A DNA stretch of 14,519 nucleotides, taken from positions 1 to 14,519 of the forward strand of contig JARXAU010000087.1 in assembly GCA_029865675.1 (NCBI GenBank), written 5' to 3'. Position 1 is the stretch's first letter, and the number at the start of each line of letters is the position of its first letter. The stretch is from Rhodoferax sp. GTDB lineage: Bacteria; Pseudomonadota; Gammaproteobacteria; Burkholderiales; Burkholderiaceae_C. The notes under the pieces are model-generated. The model did no database searches. It was not told where the DNA came from and saw only the letters and a program-made list of their open reading frames with translations. Positions 9,701-14,519 of this stretch are shown here, piece by piece. The translations under genes and the position numbers were made by a program.

Positions 9701-10204
9701 GGCTACGGGGTATTGCTCCGGCAGCCCGACCGATTTAAAAAGAACGCCCAGCAGAGCCATCCGCACCGATTTGTCGCGCGAACTAGATCCAAGCGTCCCT
9801 GATGCAGCATGCAAACCACCGTGTCTTTTGGCTTGAGTGCTGAGCTCTTTCAGTTGGTCACTCACACTTTTGGGAAGTGATGCAATGCCTCGTGCAGTTG
9901 CTCCATCGTCGAAGCTGCTGTCGACCCAAAGTGCACGAAGCATCTTTACCAGGTGTGATTTACCAGAGCCATAGAAGCCGCTCACCCATACAGCCGGTTG
10001 CTCAGACTGCTCAATGTTTTTCAGATAGGTCTCAAGAATATGCACCAGACCCTTTTCATACTGGCCATCGCAGACGAAGGTTTCCAATTCATATCTAAGA
10101 ACCGCGAGTGCTTGGCTTGTTTTTTCATCGTTGACGCTAGCCACCCCCTCGTTGACTAATTTTCGAGTGGAGGGATCTTTTTGATAAATTTCGCGATTGA
10201 GCAT
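6764..10204 (-). CDS. brxC: BrxC, large BREX P-loop ATPase
   Basis: A 1146-residue AAA-type ATPase and one of the largest BREX core proteins, in line with the usual ~1200 residues. Walker A is GFYGSGKS at residues 76-83 and Walker B is TLVVLDE at 261-267. The region between and just after forms the ATPase domain, with a GTGQTAVTG segment at about 301-309 where a sensor region is expected. The opening residues (LNREIYQKDPSTRKLV) are characteristic of BrxC. The C-terminal half is long, helical and charged, with probable coiled-coil stretches around 900-1000. In known systems BrxC is essential for phage exclusion, and its exact biochemical role is still debated. The start is ATG at 10204, preceded by a strong AAGGGGA ribosome-binding site at 10211-10217, the best in the operon core. 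It follows brxB by 15 nt. Confidence 0.95.
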   Translation of the reverse strand: MLNREIYQKDPSTRKLVNEGVASVNDEKTSQALAVLRYELETFVCDGQYEKGLVHILETYLKNIEQSEQPAVWVSGFYGSGKSHLVKMLRALWVDSSFDDGATARGIASLPKSVSDQLKELSTQAKRHGGLHAASGTLGSSSRDKSVRMALLGVLFKSVGLPEQYPVARFVMWLQHEGIYDAVRGHVEKSGFDWNEELDNFYVAEGLHEALVKAKPNLFTSTASCVETLNNLYPYVQDVSSGDMLKAIRQALTKDGKFPLTLVVLDEVQQYIGEDSQRSIDVQEVVEACCKNIGAKMLFMGTGQTAVTGTSNLKKLEGRFTVRVELSDADVDAVIRKVILAKKPEAKASVEKVMQTNLGEISRHLSGTTIGHRPDDIQFFPQDYPILPVRRRFWENTLRVLDQTGTDSQLRNQLSMIHKVIQTNVDAPVGSVVPADYLYFDAADKLLQSRILPRKVHERTMVWIKGTDDQRLMARACGLVFLVNKLASSNNEIGIHANLDTLADLLVEDLTQGSGALRSKLPGILDKCELLMKVGDEYRIQTEESAAWNDEFLSQRSNLANEAHRVDAERDDRIRRKFGELVRKLSLAQGTSKVTRDIYPVFDAHLPSDANEKVSIWVRDGWSIDENSVRADARQTGNQSPTVFVFIPKRSADDLRHYLIDFKAASATLDKRGVPNTAEGTEAYSAMDTTKKAAEGKINELLQEAFSGARVFQGGGNEILGNDLQAMALEAATNSLQRLYPQFHIADHAGWSKVYEKAQKGAPDALKSVGDDGEPAKNSVCKAILAFIAGGKKGIDIRKNFEGATYGWPGDAVDGGLQVLLVAGLIRAQDERGQTIDPKELERKVIGKTMFKVESATVSAAQRIQIRKVLQKVGLTAKQGEELAYVPQFLVSAQELSNRAGGDAPRPARPTTAGLEEIRLTAGNEQLLAVYNQRDDLSAAIDKWTEVAERIDNRMPAWNTLKRLLAQANGLSGAEVLLAQVTHLEQQRQLLEDPDPVTPLVSNLTQLLRDELNRLHTAYQTRHKNGMSRLDADTNWKQLEPEQRNGLLAAQKLTLTDAPKVQVANTDDVLSTVDSLSLSSFADRVAAIDSRFDAVLVAAAELMEPKAQFVKLPHRTIKTDEDIEAWLLDAKQTIAQALKNGPVILH

Positions 10205-10219
10205 TTGTGTTCCCCTTAA

Positions 10220-10771
10220 TCAGAATTCTTTGTCGGCTGTGATGGGTACAGCCAGGTAGTTCCAGCCGTCATATCCATCTAACAGTCGGTAGTTGTTGTC
10301 TTCGTAGCTGCCAGGAAAGAACACCAGCAGGCGGCCTTTGACCATGGGCGCGAGTTTGTCCACAACCTCTTTGACTTTTAAGAAACCGAAAAGCGATCCA
10401 ACACCTTTAATGGCGATCACGAAATCGTTGGTGGCTTCTTTAGATTGCAAGAATGCGGCGAATTCAGTTTCAATGAAGGCAAGGTACTTCGGCAGCAGAG
10501 TTGACAAGAGGTTTGGCTTTTCGAAATAACTCTTCGCATACCGTTGAGATGAAAGCCAATTGGGAAAGGAATCGGTTAAGTCAAAGAGTGCCCACTCATG
10601 GCCAGAGGCACGCGTAGCAATTTCGAACTCATCAACTTTGGCGCGCAAGCGCAACTCTTCCGTCTCGTTGTAAACACAGAATATGACGCGCTGTGCTGCT
10701 GCTGCGTCATCGCGCCATGGCACGGCGACGTACTTACTGTATGACTGTGTTAATCGCTTAATTCTGCTCAC
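10220..10771 (-). CDS. brxB: BrxB (DUF1788), BREX core protein
   Basis: A 183-residue protein matching the DUF1788 family. Its signature is in the C-terminal third: GRLLVFFPGS at 146-155 followed by YEDNNYRLLD at 156-165, then GWNYLAVPI at 169-177. BrxB is one of the small core proteins needed for BREX defence; its molecular function is not established. The start is GTG at 10771, inside the last codons of brxA (14-nt overlap), with a GGAG seven bases upstream that supports this start. No membrane segment or signal peptide is visible. Confidence 0.93.
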   Translation of the reverse strand: MSRIKRLTQSYSKYVAVPWRDDAAAAQRVIFCVYNETEELRLRAKVDEFEIATRASGHEWALFDLTDSFPNWLSSQRYAKSYFEKPNLLSTLLPKYLAFIETEFAAFLQSKEATNDFVIAIKGVGSLFGFLKVKEVVDKLAPMVKGRLLVFFPGSYEDNNYRLLDGYDGWNYLAVPITADKEF

Positions 10772-11555
10772 GGAGCCACTCCATTTCTTGTGCAGTTATC
10801 AAGTTTGGAAAAAGGACTTCGACCACCTGGCCAACTCGCTTGAGCGAGACCCATCCACGGCGAGAAGCGTCCTCTGCCAGCTCGATCGTCTTGTCGAACG
10901 AACAGTCCAGCAAGCGGGTGTATTCGCTATTGAAAAGCGACTCTCCGCGCAGGCCACGGAGGTAACCCATAAGCAACGCAAGTGAAACAGAACCAGGCGT
11001 AGCGCTCGAACGTTCACGAATCTTTCGTGCTCTGCCAGACAGGTGGCCCGCCTGGGTCCAGGATGAGTTGATATTTTGAGCAGTTGATTTCAGGGTGGCT
11101 TTGCTAAATCGACCAGGCTCCTGGTGATCTATGAACTCCTCAAGTGCGACCCGTGAAATAGTGGCACCTTCATGAAAATTGAGGATGAATGGCGCTGTCG
11201 CACGAAAAATCGGATCGCGTGCATAGGCGCTCAATGCGGCTAAAAGTGGCTGGCCTTCAAGATCACGCTGCCAGAAAAAGCGCAGCGCGCGAAACAAGGC
11301 AAGATTGGGATCAAGCGAATAAAGATCTACCAGGTGTCTGAAGGTTAAAACGCGTGTTTTGCCAGATCGCTTGCCAAGGCAGTTTGCTGTTTGAATGGCG
11401 TCGAGGTATTCACTTTTGGGCGCATCAGTTTTTTCAACGAACGTCAGTAGTGCCCGCAGTTCAACGAGCATCATTGTTCTAGCTGTATGAACACCACCGC
11501 GCTCGTAGCTGAAGCCAAAGCGTTCTAGGTGATTGTTTTTATCAAGTTTTGTCAT
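10758..11555 (-). CDS. brxA: BrxA (DUF1819), BREX core protein
   Basis: A 265-residue protein of the DUF1819 family. The recognisable core spans residues 89-118, with RALRFFWQRDLEGQPLL at 89-105 and AYARDPIFR at 110-118, typical of BrxA. BrxA proteins have been described as DNA-binding with a winged-helix-like fold, and brxA is normally the first core gene. It seems somewhat longer than the roughly 200-residue enterobacterial BrxA that I remember. The ATG at 11555 overlaps the stop of the upstream HTH gene (ATGA), and no strong ribosome-binding site stands in front, so translational coupling to the HTH gene is likely. Confidence 0.92.
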   Translation of the reverse strand: MTKLDKNNHLERFGFSYERGGVHTARTMMLVELRALLTFVEKTDAPKSEYLDAIQTANCLGKRSGKTRVLTFRHLVDLYSLDPNLALFRALRFFWQRDLEGQPLLAALSAYARDPIFRATAPFILNFHEGATISRVALEEFIDHQEPGRFSKATLKSTAQNINSSWTQAGHLSGRARKIRERSSATPGSVSLALLMGYLRGLRGESLFNSEYTRLLDCSFDKTIELAEDASRRGWVSLKRVGQVVEVLFPNLITAQEMEWLREQN

Positions 11556-11785
11556 CGCTTCAGAGGCTCAATTTCGTTGTTAGCACGAGCGTCGAGCCCC
11601 TCCATTGACTGTTGCTTGATCCAGCTGTCTATATCCTGGCGCGAGAATCGCCAACTGCCGCCGATCTTGAACGCGGGCATCTGTTTGGCTGCCGCGAGCC
11701 TGTAAATCGTTCGCTCGGTCACCTTCAAGTAGTCTGCGACTTCCCTGATCGTGAGAATTCCGCCTTCGACTGCGCTAGTAGACAT
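11552..11785 (-). CDS. Excisionase-type helix-turn-helix protein leading the BREX operon
   Basis: A 77-residue protein with one DNA-binding domain of the excisionase/HTH_17 (MerR-like winged helix) family. LTIREVADYLKVTERTIYRL at residues 11-30 holds the helix-turn-helix. MPAFKIGGSWRFSRQDIDSW at 37-56 is the typical wing and the following helix. A charged 20-residue tail follows. The reading frame extends upstream to a TTG at 11836, but that codon would lie inside the likely promoter, so I chose the ATG at 11785. That start has no clear Shine-Dalgarno sequence, leaving the call somewhat open. As first gene, coupled by ATGA overlap to brxA and next to a palindrome over its own promoter, it is a good candidate for an autoregulator of the operon. 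The usual BREX regulator BrxR is a larger WYL-domain protein, so this is a different solution. An excisionase role for the island is the alternative. Confidence 0.87.
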   Translation of the reverse strand: MSTSAVEGGILTIREVADYLKVTERTIYRLAAAKQMPAFKIGGSWRFSRQDIDSWIKQQSMEGLDARANNEIEPLKR

Positions 11786-11808
11786 GAGTTGTGCCAATTG
11801 ATGGAAAA

Positions 11809-11818
11809 TATGATCATA
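11809..11818. promoter_or_regulatory. Palindrome over the -10/start region, candidate operator
   Basis: TATGATCATA is a perfect 10-base palindrome. It overlaps the -10 hexamer and predicted start point of the BREX promoter. A protein bound here would block polymerase. The natural candidate is the HTH protein encoded immediately downstream, but nothing in the sequence proves it. Confidence 0.4.
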
Positions 11819-11844
11819 ATAGTGCAAAATTTTCAACCCAACAA
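11816..11844 (-). promoter_or_regulatory. Probable sigma70-type promoter of the BREX operon
   Basis: On the minus strand, TTGTTG (11844-11839) is followed after exactly 17 bases by TATTAT (11821-11816). These are close to the -35 and -10 consensus with ideal spacing. Transcription would begin near 11809, giving a leader of about 24 nt before the HTH start codon at 11785. A stronger -35 match (TTGAAA) lies only nine bases from the -10, too close to serve it. Confidence 0.6.
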
Positions 11845-11874
11845 CAAGGGTTCGTAAATTTTGCTTGTCAATAG

Positions 11875-11889
11875 GCTCACTAGGTGAGC
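11875..11889. repeat. Perfect inverted repeat GCTCAC-TAG-GTGAGC
   Basis: Two six-base arms around a three-base centre form a perfect dyad in the divergent intergenic region, about 30 bases upstream of the BREX -35 element. It is more compact than a typical terminator and has no T-run after it, so an operator is the better reading. Its two-fold shape would suit a dimeric regulator. It could control either the BREX operon or the plus-strand MGS-repeat gene. Confidence 0.45.
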
Positions 11890-11903
11890 TTTGGATTACG
11901 ATC

Positions 11904-11938
11904 TGACTTAGGGTGGTCAGTCGCTCGGCCCTAAATCA
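11904..11938 (+). promoter_or_regulatory. Imperfect inverted repeat / leader hairpin before the MGS-repeat gene
   Basis: TGACTTAGGG (11904-11913) and CCCTAAATCA (11929-11938) pair at nine of ten positions around a 15-base loop. The structure ends nine bases before the AGGAG ribosome-binding site of the plus-strand gene. If transcribed it would form a leader hairpin; as DNA it could be an operator. No run of T follows, so a simple terminator is unlikely. Confidence 0.35.
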
Positions 11939-11946
11939 TCACTTTT

Positions 11947-11951
11947 AGGAG
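11947..11951 (+). promoter_or_regulatory. Ribosome-binding site that sets the start of the MGS-repeat gene
   Basis: AGGAG is directly followed by an ATG at 11952, which leaves no spacing. It sits six bases before a second in-frame ATG at 11958, the usual distance. The second ATG is therefore the better start. Confidence 0.7.
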
Positions 11952-11957
11952 ATGAAC

Positions 11958-12248
11958 ATGTCTTTTTGGCAAATATTGGGGCGATTCGCTGTGTCCGACA
12001 CCGGTGAAACCTTGCAAAAGGTCTCAGACACCACCAGCGTCTCGTCTGACGGCACGACCTACACGAAGATGGGCTCGACCACCGTTGGGTCAGATGGGTC
12101 TGTCTTCACTCAGATGGGAAGCTTCAGCACTGATGGCAGCACCCGCATGGGCAGCACGGCCACTGGACTTGGAGCCGTTTTCAACAACTCTAGCGACGAC
12201 TTTGGGATCGGCTCCAAAAAATCCAGAAATGCCTTTGACGATTTTTAA
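11958..12248 (+). CDS. Small protein with three DG...MGS repeats, function unknown
   Basis: I do not recognise this 96-residue protein. It starts with a short hydrophobic/aromatic segment (MSFWQILGRFAV) that is not a convincing signal peptide. A region rich in Ser, Thr, Gly and Asp follows, with three imperfect repeats: DGTTYTKMGS at 31-40, DGSVFTQMGS at 46-55 and DGSTRMGS at 59-66. A final acidic/aromatic end reads NAFDDF. The repeats use different codons for the same residues (for example ATGGGCTCG, ATGGGAAGC and ATGGGCAGC for MGS), so the amino-acid pattern looks maintained by selection and not recently duplicated. The good ribosome-binding site supports real expression. The macrodomain gene follows after 14 nt on the same strand, so the two are probably co-transcribed and may act together. 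The Ser/Asp-rich repeats could be an ADP-ribosylation or binding target, which is speculation. Confidence 0.72.
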   Translation: MSFWQILGRFAVSDTGETLQKVSDTTSVSSDGTTYTKMGSTTVGSDGSVFTQMGSFSTDGSTRMGSTATGLGAVFNNSSDDFGIGSKKSRNAFDDF

Positions 12249-12262
12249 GGTACTTGAACTTC

Positions 12263-12784
12263 ATGCAGATTGAAATCGTCATCGGCAACATCGTCCAGCA
12301 ACCTGATGTCGATGCCCTAGTTAATTCGGCCAACGCAAATCTTCGCTTTGGATCAGGCGTGGCCGGTGCCATTCATACGGCAGCCGGGCCAGAACTTGAG
12401 CAGTATTGCCGCCGCCATTCACCAATCGCGCTGGGTGAAGCGGTTGTGACCCCCGGCTTTGAACTGCCAAACCCATTTGTGATTCACACGAGGGCAGCCA
12501 GCTTCATAAATGACGATCACCCCGAGAAATACCTCGACCTTGCCGTTGCTCAGACTCTCCGTGTGGCCAAAGAAGCAGGAATCAAATCAATGGCCATGCC
12601 CGCGATCGGAACTGGCGTTTTCAAGTTCCCACCAGAGTTGTCTGCTGAAATCATCATCAACGGCCTACTGAGTCGGACTGAGGACTACCCGGAGATCCAT
12701 ATGGTGCGGATTTGCGTTGGCACGCAAGATATGAAGGCCGTTTTCGCTTCTACTTTGGCCGCAAAAATATCTTCTCCTGCATAG
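12263..12784 (+). CDS. Macrodomain protein (ADP-ribose binding or hydrolysing)
   Basis: A 173-residue protein that is essentially one macrodomain. Macrodomains bind ADP-ribose, and many remove it from proteins or nucleic acids or deacetylate O-acetyl-ADP-ribose. Visible motifs are VIGNI at residues 6-10, the VNSANANL loop at 20-27, the glycine loop FGSGVAGAIH at 29-38, the TPGFELP segment at 63-69, and the second phosphate loop IGTGVFKFP at 115-123. In the glycine loop the residue before GAIH is Ala, where MacroD-type hydrolases carry the catalytic Asp. This protein thus looks closer to the AF1521-like binding/hydrolase class. I chose ATG 12263; an upstream in-frame TTG at 12254 is too close to the AAGG at 12247-12250. 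No ADP-ribosyltransferase is visible nearby, which argues against a DarTG pair. Its 3' end overlaps the convergent neighbour by 35 nt. Confidence 0.9.
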   Translation: MQIEIVIGNIVQQPDVDALVNSANANLRFGSGVAGAIHTAAGPELEQYCRRHSPIALGEAVVTPGFELPNPFVIHTRAASFINDDHPEKYLDLAVAQTLRVAKEAGIKSMAMPAIGTGVFKFPPELSAEIIINGLLSRTEDYPEIHMVRICVGTQDMKAVFASTLAAKISSPA

Positions 12785-13148
12785 ACCAATCCATTGGAAA
12801 CGGCTCCATCAGGTCCTTCATCGTCAGATGCGCTGGGTACTTACCGTCCAAGATGGCTTCGACGACGGTGGGTGACAAGTAGGCCAGGCGCAGGATGCGG
12901 CTCACAAACGATGGGCTGATGTTTTCGTACTTGGCCATGTCCTCAATTGAAGCGTGGGTGCCGTCAAATAGTTTGCGATGCCAGCGGTGGCCGCGCGCCA
13001 ACAGTTTGACCATGGCGTTGTCAATCAGTGCTTCACGTCGCTCAATGGCCCGCGAACCGTCTGGCAGCACGATAACGGCCTTGCCACCGCGCCTGCGAAA
13101 AGTCATCGGTATCTCGGTGGTGAAACCCGCTTCTGTCTCGTTGCTCAT
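12750..13148 (-). CDS. ParB-like helix-turn-helix protein paired with the recombinase
   Basis: A 132-residue protein. An N-terminal basic segment (FRRRGGKAVIVLPDGSRAIE) is followed at about residues 67-95 by a helix-turn-helix, with SIEDMAKYENISPSFVSRIL and then RLAYLSPTVVEAIL. This resembles the DNA-binding motif of ParB/KorB proteins, but the ParB nucleotide-binding domain is absent. The frame is open further upstream, but the ATG at 13148 is the start of choice because it overlaps the recombinase stop as ATGA, a standard coupled joint. Such small HTH proteins are commonly found behind serine recombinases of this kind. A role in recombination control or direction, or in transcription control, is plausible but unproven. 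The gene ends tail to tail with the macrodomain gene. Confidence 0.82.
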   Translation of the reverse strand: MSNETEAGFTTEIPMTFRRRGGKAVIVLPDGSRAIERREALIDNAMVKLLARGHRWHRKLFDGTHASIEDMAKYENISPSFVSRILRLAYLSPTVVEAILDGKYPAHLTMKDLMEPFPMDWSMQEKIFLRPK

Positions 13149-14488
13149 GCTGCCTCCAGTTCTTTTTGTGGTTCGAGTGTGTCGCGCAGAAGTTTGCTCA
13201 AGCCTTTGTCGTGCCACTTGATGGTGATGCCGCTCTTGCGCACCGTGATGCGTTCAACCAGGGTGTGCAGGACTTTGGCCTGCTCAGCCGGAAACAACTC
13301 CTCCCAGATCGCGTCGATGGACTGCAATGCGCCAACAGCATGCGTTTCTTCCACCGTGGGGCGTTGCGTGTTGACTTCACGTACCGCGTGGGCCAACACC
13401 TCGGGTGAGCGCAGGATGCCCCGCATCTTTTCAACCACCACCTGTTCGATCTCACCGGCAGGGATGCGGCAGATGTCGCAGCTTTCCTTGCCGATCTTGA
13501 TCGAGTCGGTGTTGATGTAATAGCGGTAGGTCTTGTGCTGCTTGCGCGTCCAACCCGGCGTGAAGGCCCGTCCTTGCTCAGAAAACAGCAACCCTCGCAG
13601 TAGGGACGGCGCGCTGCCACGTCCGGCCAGCCTGGCCTTATTCATGGATGTGCCGTTTTTGAGGTGCGTCTGCACCGAGTCCCAAAGCTCCTGAGTAATG
13701 ATGCCGTCATGCTCGCCGGGGAAGTGCTGTCCCTTGTAGGCAGCAATGCCAATGTAGACCGGGTTGCTGAAGATCTTGTAGACCGCGCCCTTGGTGATCA
13801 GCTTGCCTTGGCGTTCGACACCCTTGGACGTTGTCCAGGACTTGGAGGTGATGCCGCGTTTGCGCAGGTCTTTGACGATGGTGGACATCGATGGCGTCGC
13901 GGCAAAGCGGGAGAACATCTCTTGGATGATGGCCGACTCCTGCGGATTGGCCACCAGCTTGCGTTCCACCACGTCATAGCCCAGGGCTGGCATGCCGCCC
14001 ATCCATATGCCACGCTTGCGGGAGGCCGCAATCTTGTCGCGCACCCGCTCTCCGGACAGTTCGCGTTCAAACTGTGCAAAGGAGAGCAGGATGTTGAGCG
14101 TCAACCGCCCCATGGAGGTGGTGGTGTTGAAGGACTGGGTGACCGACACAAAGGTCACCTTGTACTGATCAAACAGTTCGACCAGTTTGGCAAAGTCGGC
14201 AAGCGACCGTGACAGCCGGTCGATCTTGTAGACCACGATGGTGTTCACCAGGCCCTTACGGACGTCTTCGAGCAGGCGCTTAATGGCCGGGCGCTCAAGC
14301 GTGCCGCCGGAGAAGCCGCCGTCGTCGTACCGGTCCTTGAGCATCATCCAGCCCTCAGACTTTTGGCTGGCAATGTAATTGGCGCAGGCGTCGTGCTGGG
14401 CATCCAGCGAGTTGAAGTTTTGGTCCAAGCCTTCTTCGGTGGACTTGCGCGTGTAGATCGCGCACAGGACTTTAGGGGTGGCGGTCAT
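13145..14488 (-). CDS. Large serine recombinase (resolvase/invertase superfamily)
   Basis: A 447-residue site-specific recombinase. The N-terminal resolvase domain shows IYTRKS at residues 11-16 with catalytic Ser16, the YDDGGFSGGTLERP segment at 54-67, DRLSR at 90-94, and ERELSGERVRDKI at 141-153 leading into the long helix. The Recombinase domain (about 167-280) includes the MGGMPALGYDV entry and IFSNPVYIG. The zinc-ribbon region is reduced: LLRGLLFSEQGRAF lacks the first Cys pair and only CDIC remains. A short C-terminal helical part with an LVERITV strand follows. Enzymes of this type integrate, excise or move DNA through short att sites without host factors. The ATG at 14488 has a strong AAGGAG six bases upstream. 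It is the likely mobility gene of the island; its att site is not identifiable here. Confidence 0.92.
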   Translation of the reverse strand: MTATPKVLCAIYTRKSTEEGLDQNFNSLDAQHDACANYIASQKSEGWMMLKDRYDDGGFSGGTLERPAIKRLLEDVRKGLVNTIVVYKIDRLSRSLADFAKLVELFDQYKVTFVSVTQSFNTTTSMGRLTLNILLSFAQFERELSGERVRDKIAASRKRGIWMGGMPALGYDVVERKLVANPQESAIIQEMFSRFAATPSMSTIVKDLRKRGITSKSWTTSKGVERQGKLITKGAVYKIFSNPVYIGIAAYKGQHFPGEHDGIITQELWDSVQTHLKNGTSMNKARLAGRGSAPSLLRGLLFSEQGRAFTPGWTRKQHKTYRYYINTDSIKIGKESCDICRIPAGEIEQVVVEKMRGILRSPEVLAHAVREVNTQRPTVEETHAVGALQSIDAIWEELFPAEQAKVLHTLVERITVRKSGITIKWHDKGLSKLLRDTLEPQKELEAA

Positions 14489-14494
14489 CAGATG

Positions 14495-14500
14495 CTCCTT
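14495..14500 (-). promoter_or_regulatory. Ribosome-binding site of the recombinase gene
   Basis: The minus strand reads AAGGAG six bases before the ATG at 14488, a near-perfect Shine-Dalgarno sequence that fixes this start. The promoter would lie beyond the right edge of the window. Confidence 0.8.
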
Positions 14501-14519
14501 CCAGCGGACATGCCAAAGA

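Larger units (their letters stand above)
1..11785 (-). other. BREX type 1 defence operon (right part complete, left end cut by window)
   Basis: Seven same-strand genes in the order HTH, brxA, brxB, brxC, pglX, GmrSD-type nuclease, pglZ. The joints are a 4-nt ATGA overlap, a 14-nt overlap, a 15-nt gap, a 13-nt gap, a 4-nt GTGA overlap and a 10-nt overlap. This is the order known for type 1 BREX, with a brxU-type gene inserted between pglX and pglZ. The expected Lon-like brxL would follow pglZ outside the window. No internal terminator or insertion was seen, and every core gene in view is an intact reading frame. Confidence 0.93.

Noticed and set aside
11552..11836. Longer HTH protein starting at the TTG at 11836.
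   Set aside because: That start would lie within the predicted promoter and upstream of the predicted transcript start; the excisionase-like domain begins only after the ATG at 11785.
11875..11889. Rho-independent terminator.
   Set aside because: The dyad is short with a three-base centre and no T-run on either strand; it also lies upstream of both flanking genes.
11958..12784. DarTG toxin-antitoxin pair.
   Set aside because: The macrodomain could suggest DarG, but the partner is a 96-residue repeat protein with no ADP-ribosyltransferase fold or DarT motifs.
12750..13148. ParB/Spo0J partition protein of a plasmid.
   Set aside because: Only the HTH motif is ParB-like; the N-terminal ParB nucleotide-binding domain and a ParA gene are missing.
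13664..14212. 182-codon plus-strand frame inside the recombinase gene.
   Set aside because: Antisense to the conserved resolvase domain in GC-rich DNA where long shadow frames are common; no ribosome-binding site or domain seen.
1..14519. CRISPR arrays, tRNA or rRNA genes.
   Set aside because: No regularly spaced direct repeats and no tRNA or rRNA-like stretches were seen; nearly all DNA is protein coding.

Overview
The window carries most of a BREX (bacteriophage exclusion) phage-defence operon of the type 1 kind, next to a small serine-recombinase module, and so reads as part of a mobile defence island. The host is probably a Gram-negative proteobacterium, perhaps a betaproteobacterium. 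I infer that only from the general look of the proteins and a moderate GC content (roughly 50% in the BREX genes and about 60% in the recombinase line I counted by hand). Nothing in the window fixes the taxon.

Layout. Positions 1-11785 are one minus-strand operon read from right to left: a small excisionase-type helix-turn-helix protein, brxA, brxB, brxC, pglX, a GmrSD-type restriction protein (the brxU position) and pglZ. pglZ runs off the left edge. Gene joints are 13-15 nt gaps or overlaps of 4-14 nt, so the genes are very likely co-transcribed and partly translationally coupled. The last expected core gene, brxL, would lie beyond the left edge and is not in the window. Positions 11786-11957 form the only real intergenic region. 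It is a divergent control region with a good minus-strand promoter and three inverted repeats. Positions 11958-12784 hold two plus-strand genes: a small protein with three DG...MGS repeats and a macrodomain (ADP-ribose-binding) protein. Positions 12750-14488 hold a minus-strand pair: a large serine recombinase and a ParB-like helix-turn-helix protein whose start overlaps the recombinase stop.

How the parts work together. In known BREX systems PglX methylates host DNA at a non-palindromic site, and BrxC, PglZ and BrxB, with partners, use the absence of that mark to stop phage replication. A GmrSD-type nuclease between pglX and pglZ adds type IV restriction of phages with modified DNA, as described for the brxU-containing BREX locus of the Escherichia fergusonii plasmid. 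This operon has that same arrangement, but it opens with an excisionase-type HTH protein instead of the WYL-domain repressor BrxR. The recombinase module gives a plausible route of spread.

The least explained parts are the MGS-repeat/macrodomain pair, the HTH-led control region, and a pglX with an atypical NVPY catalytic motif and an AT-rich central section.
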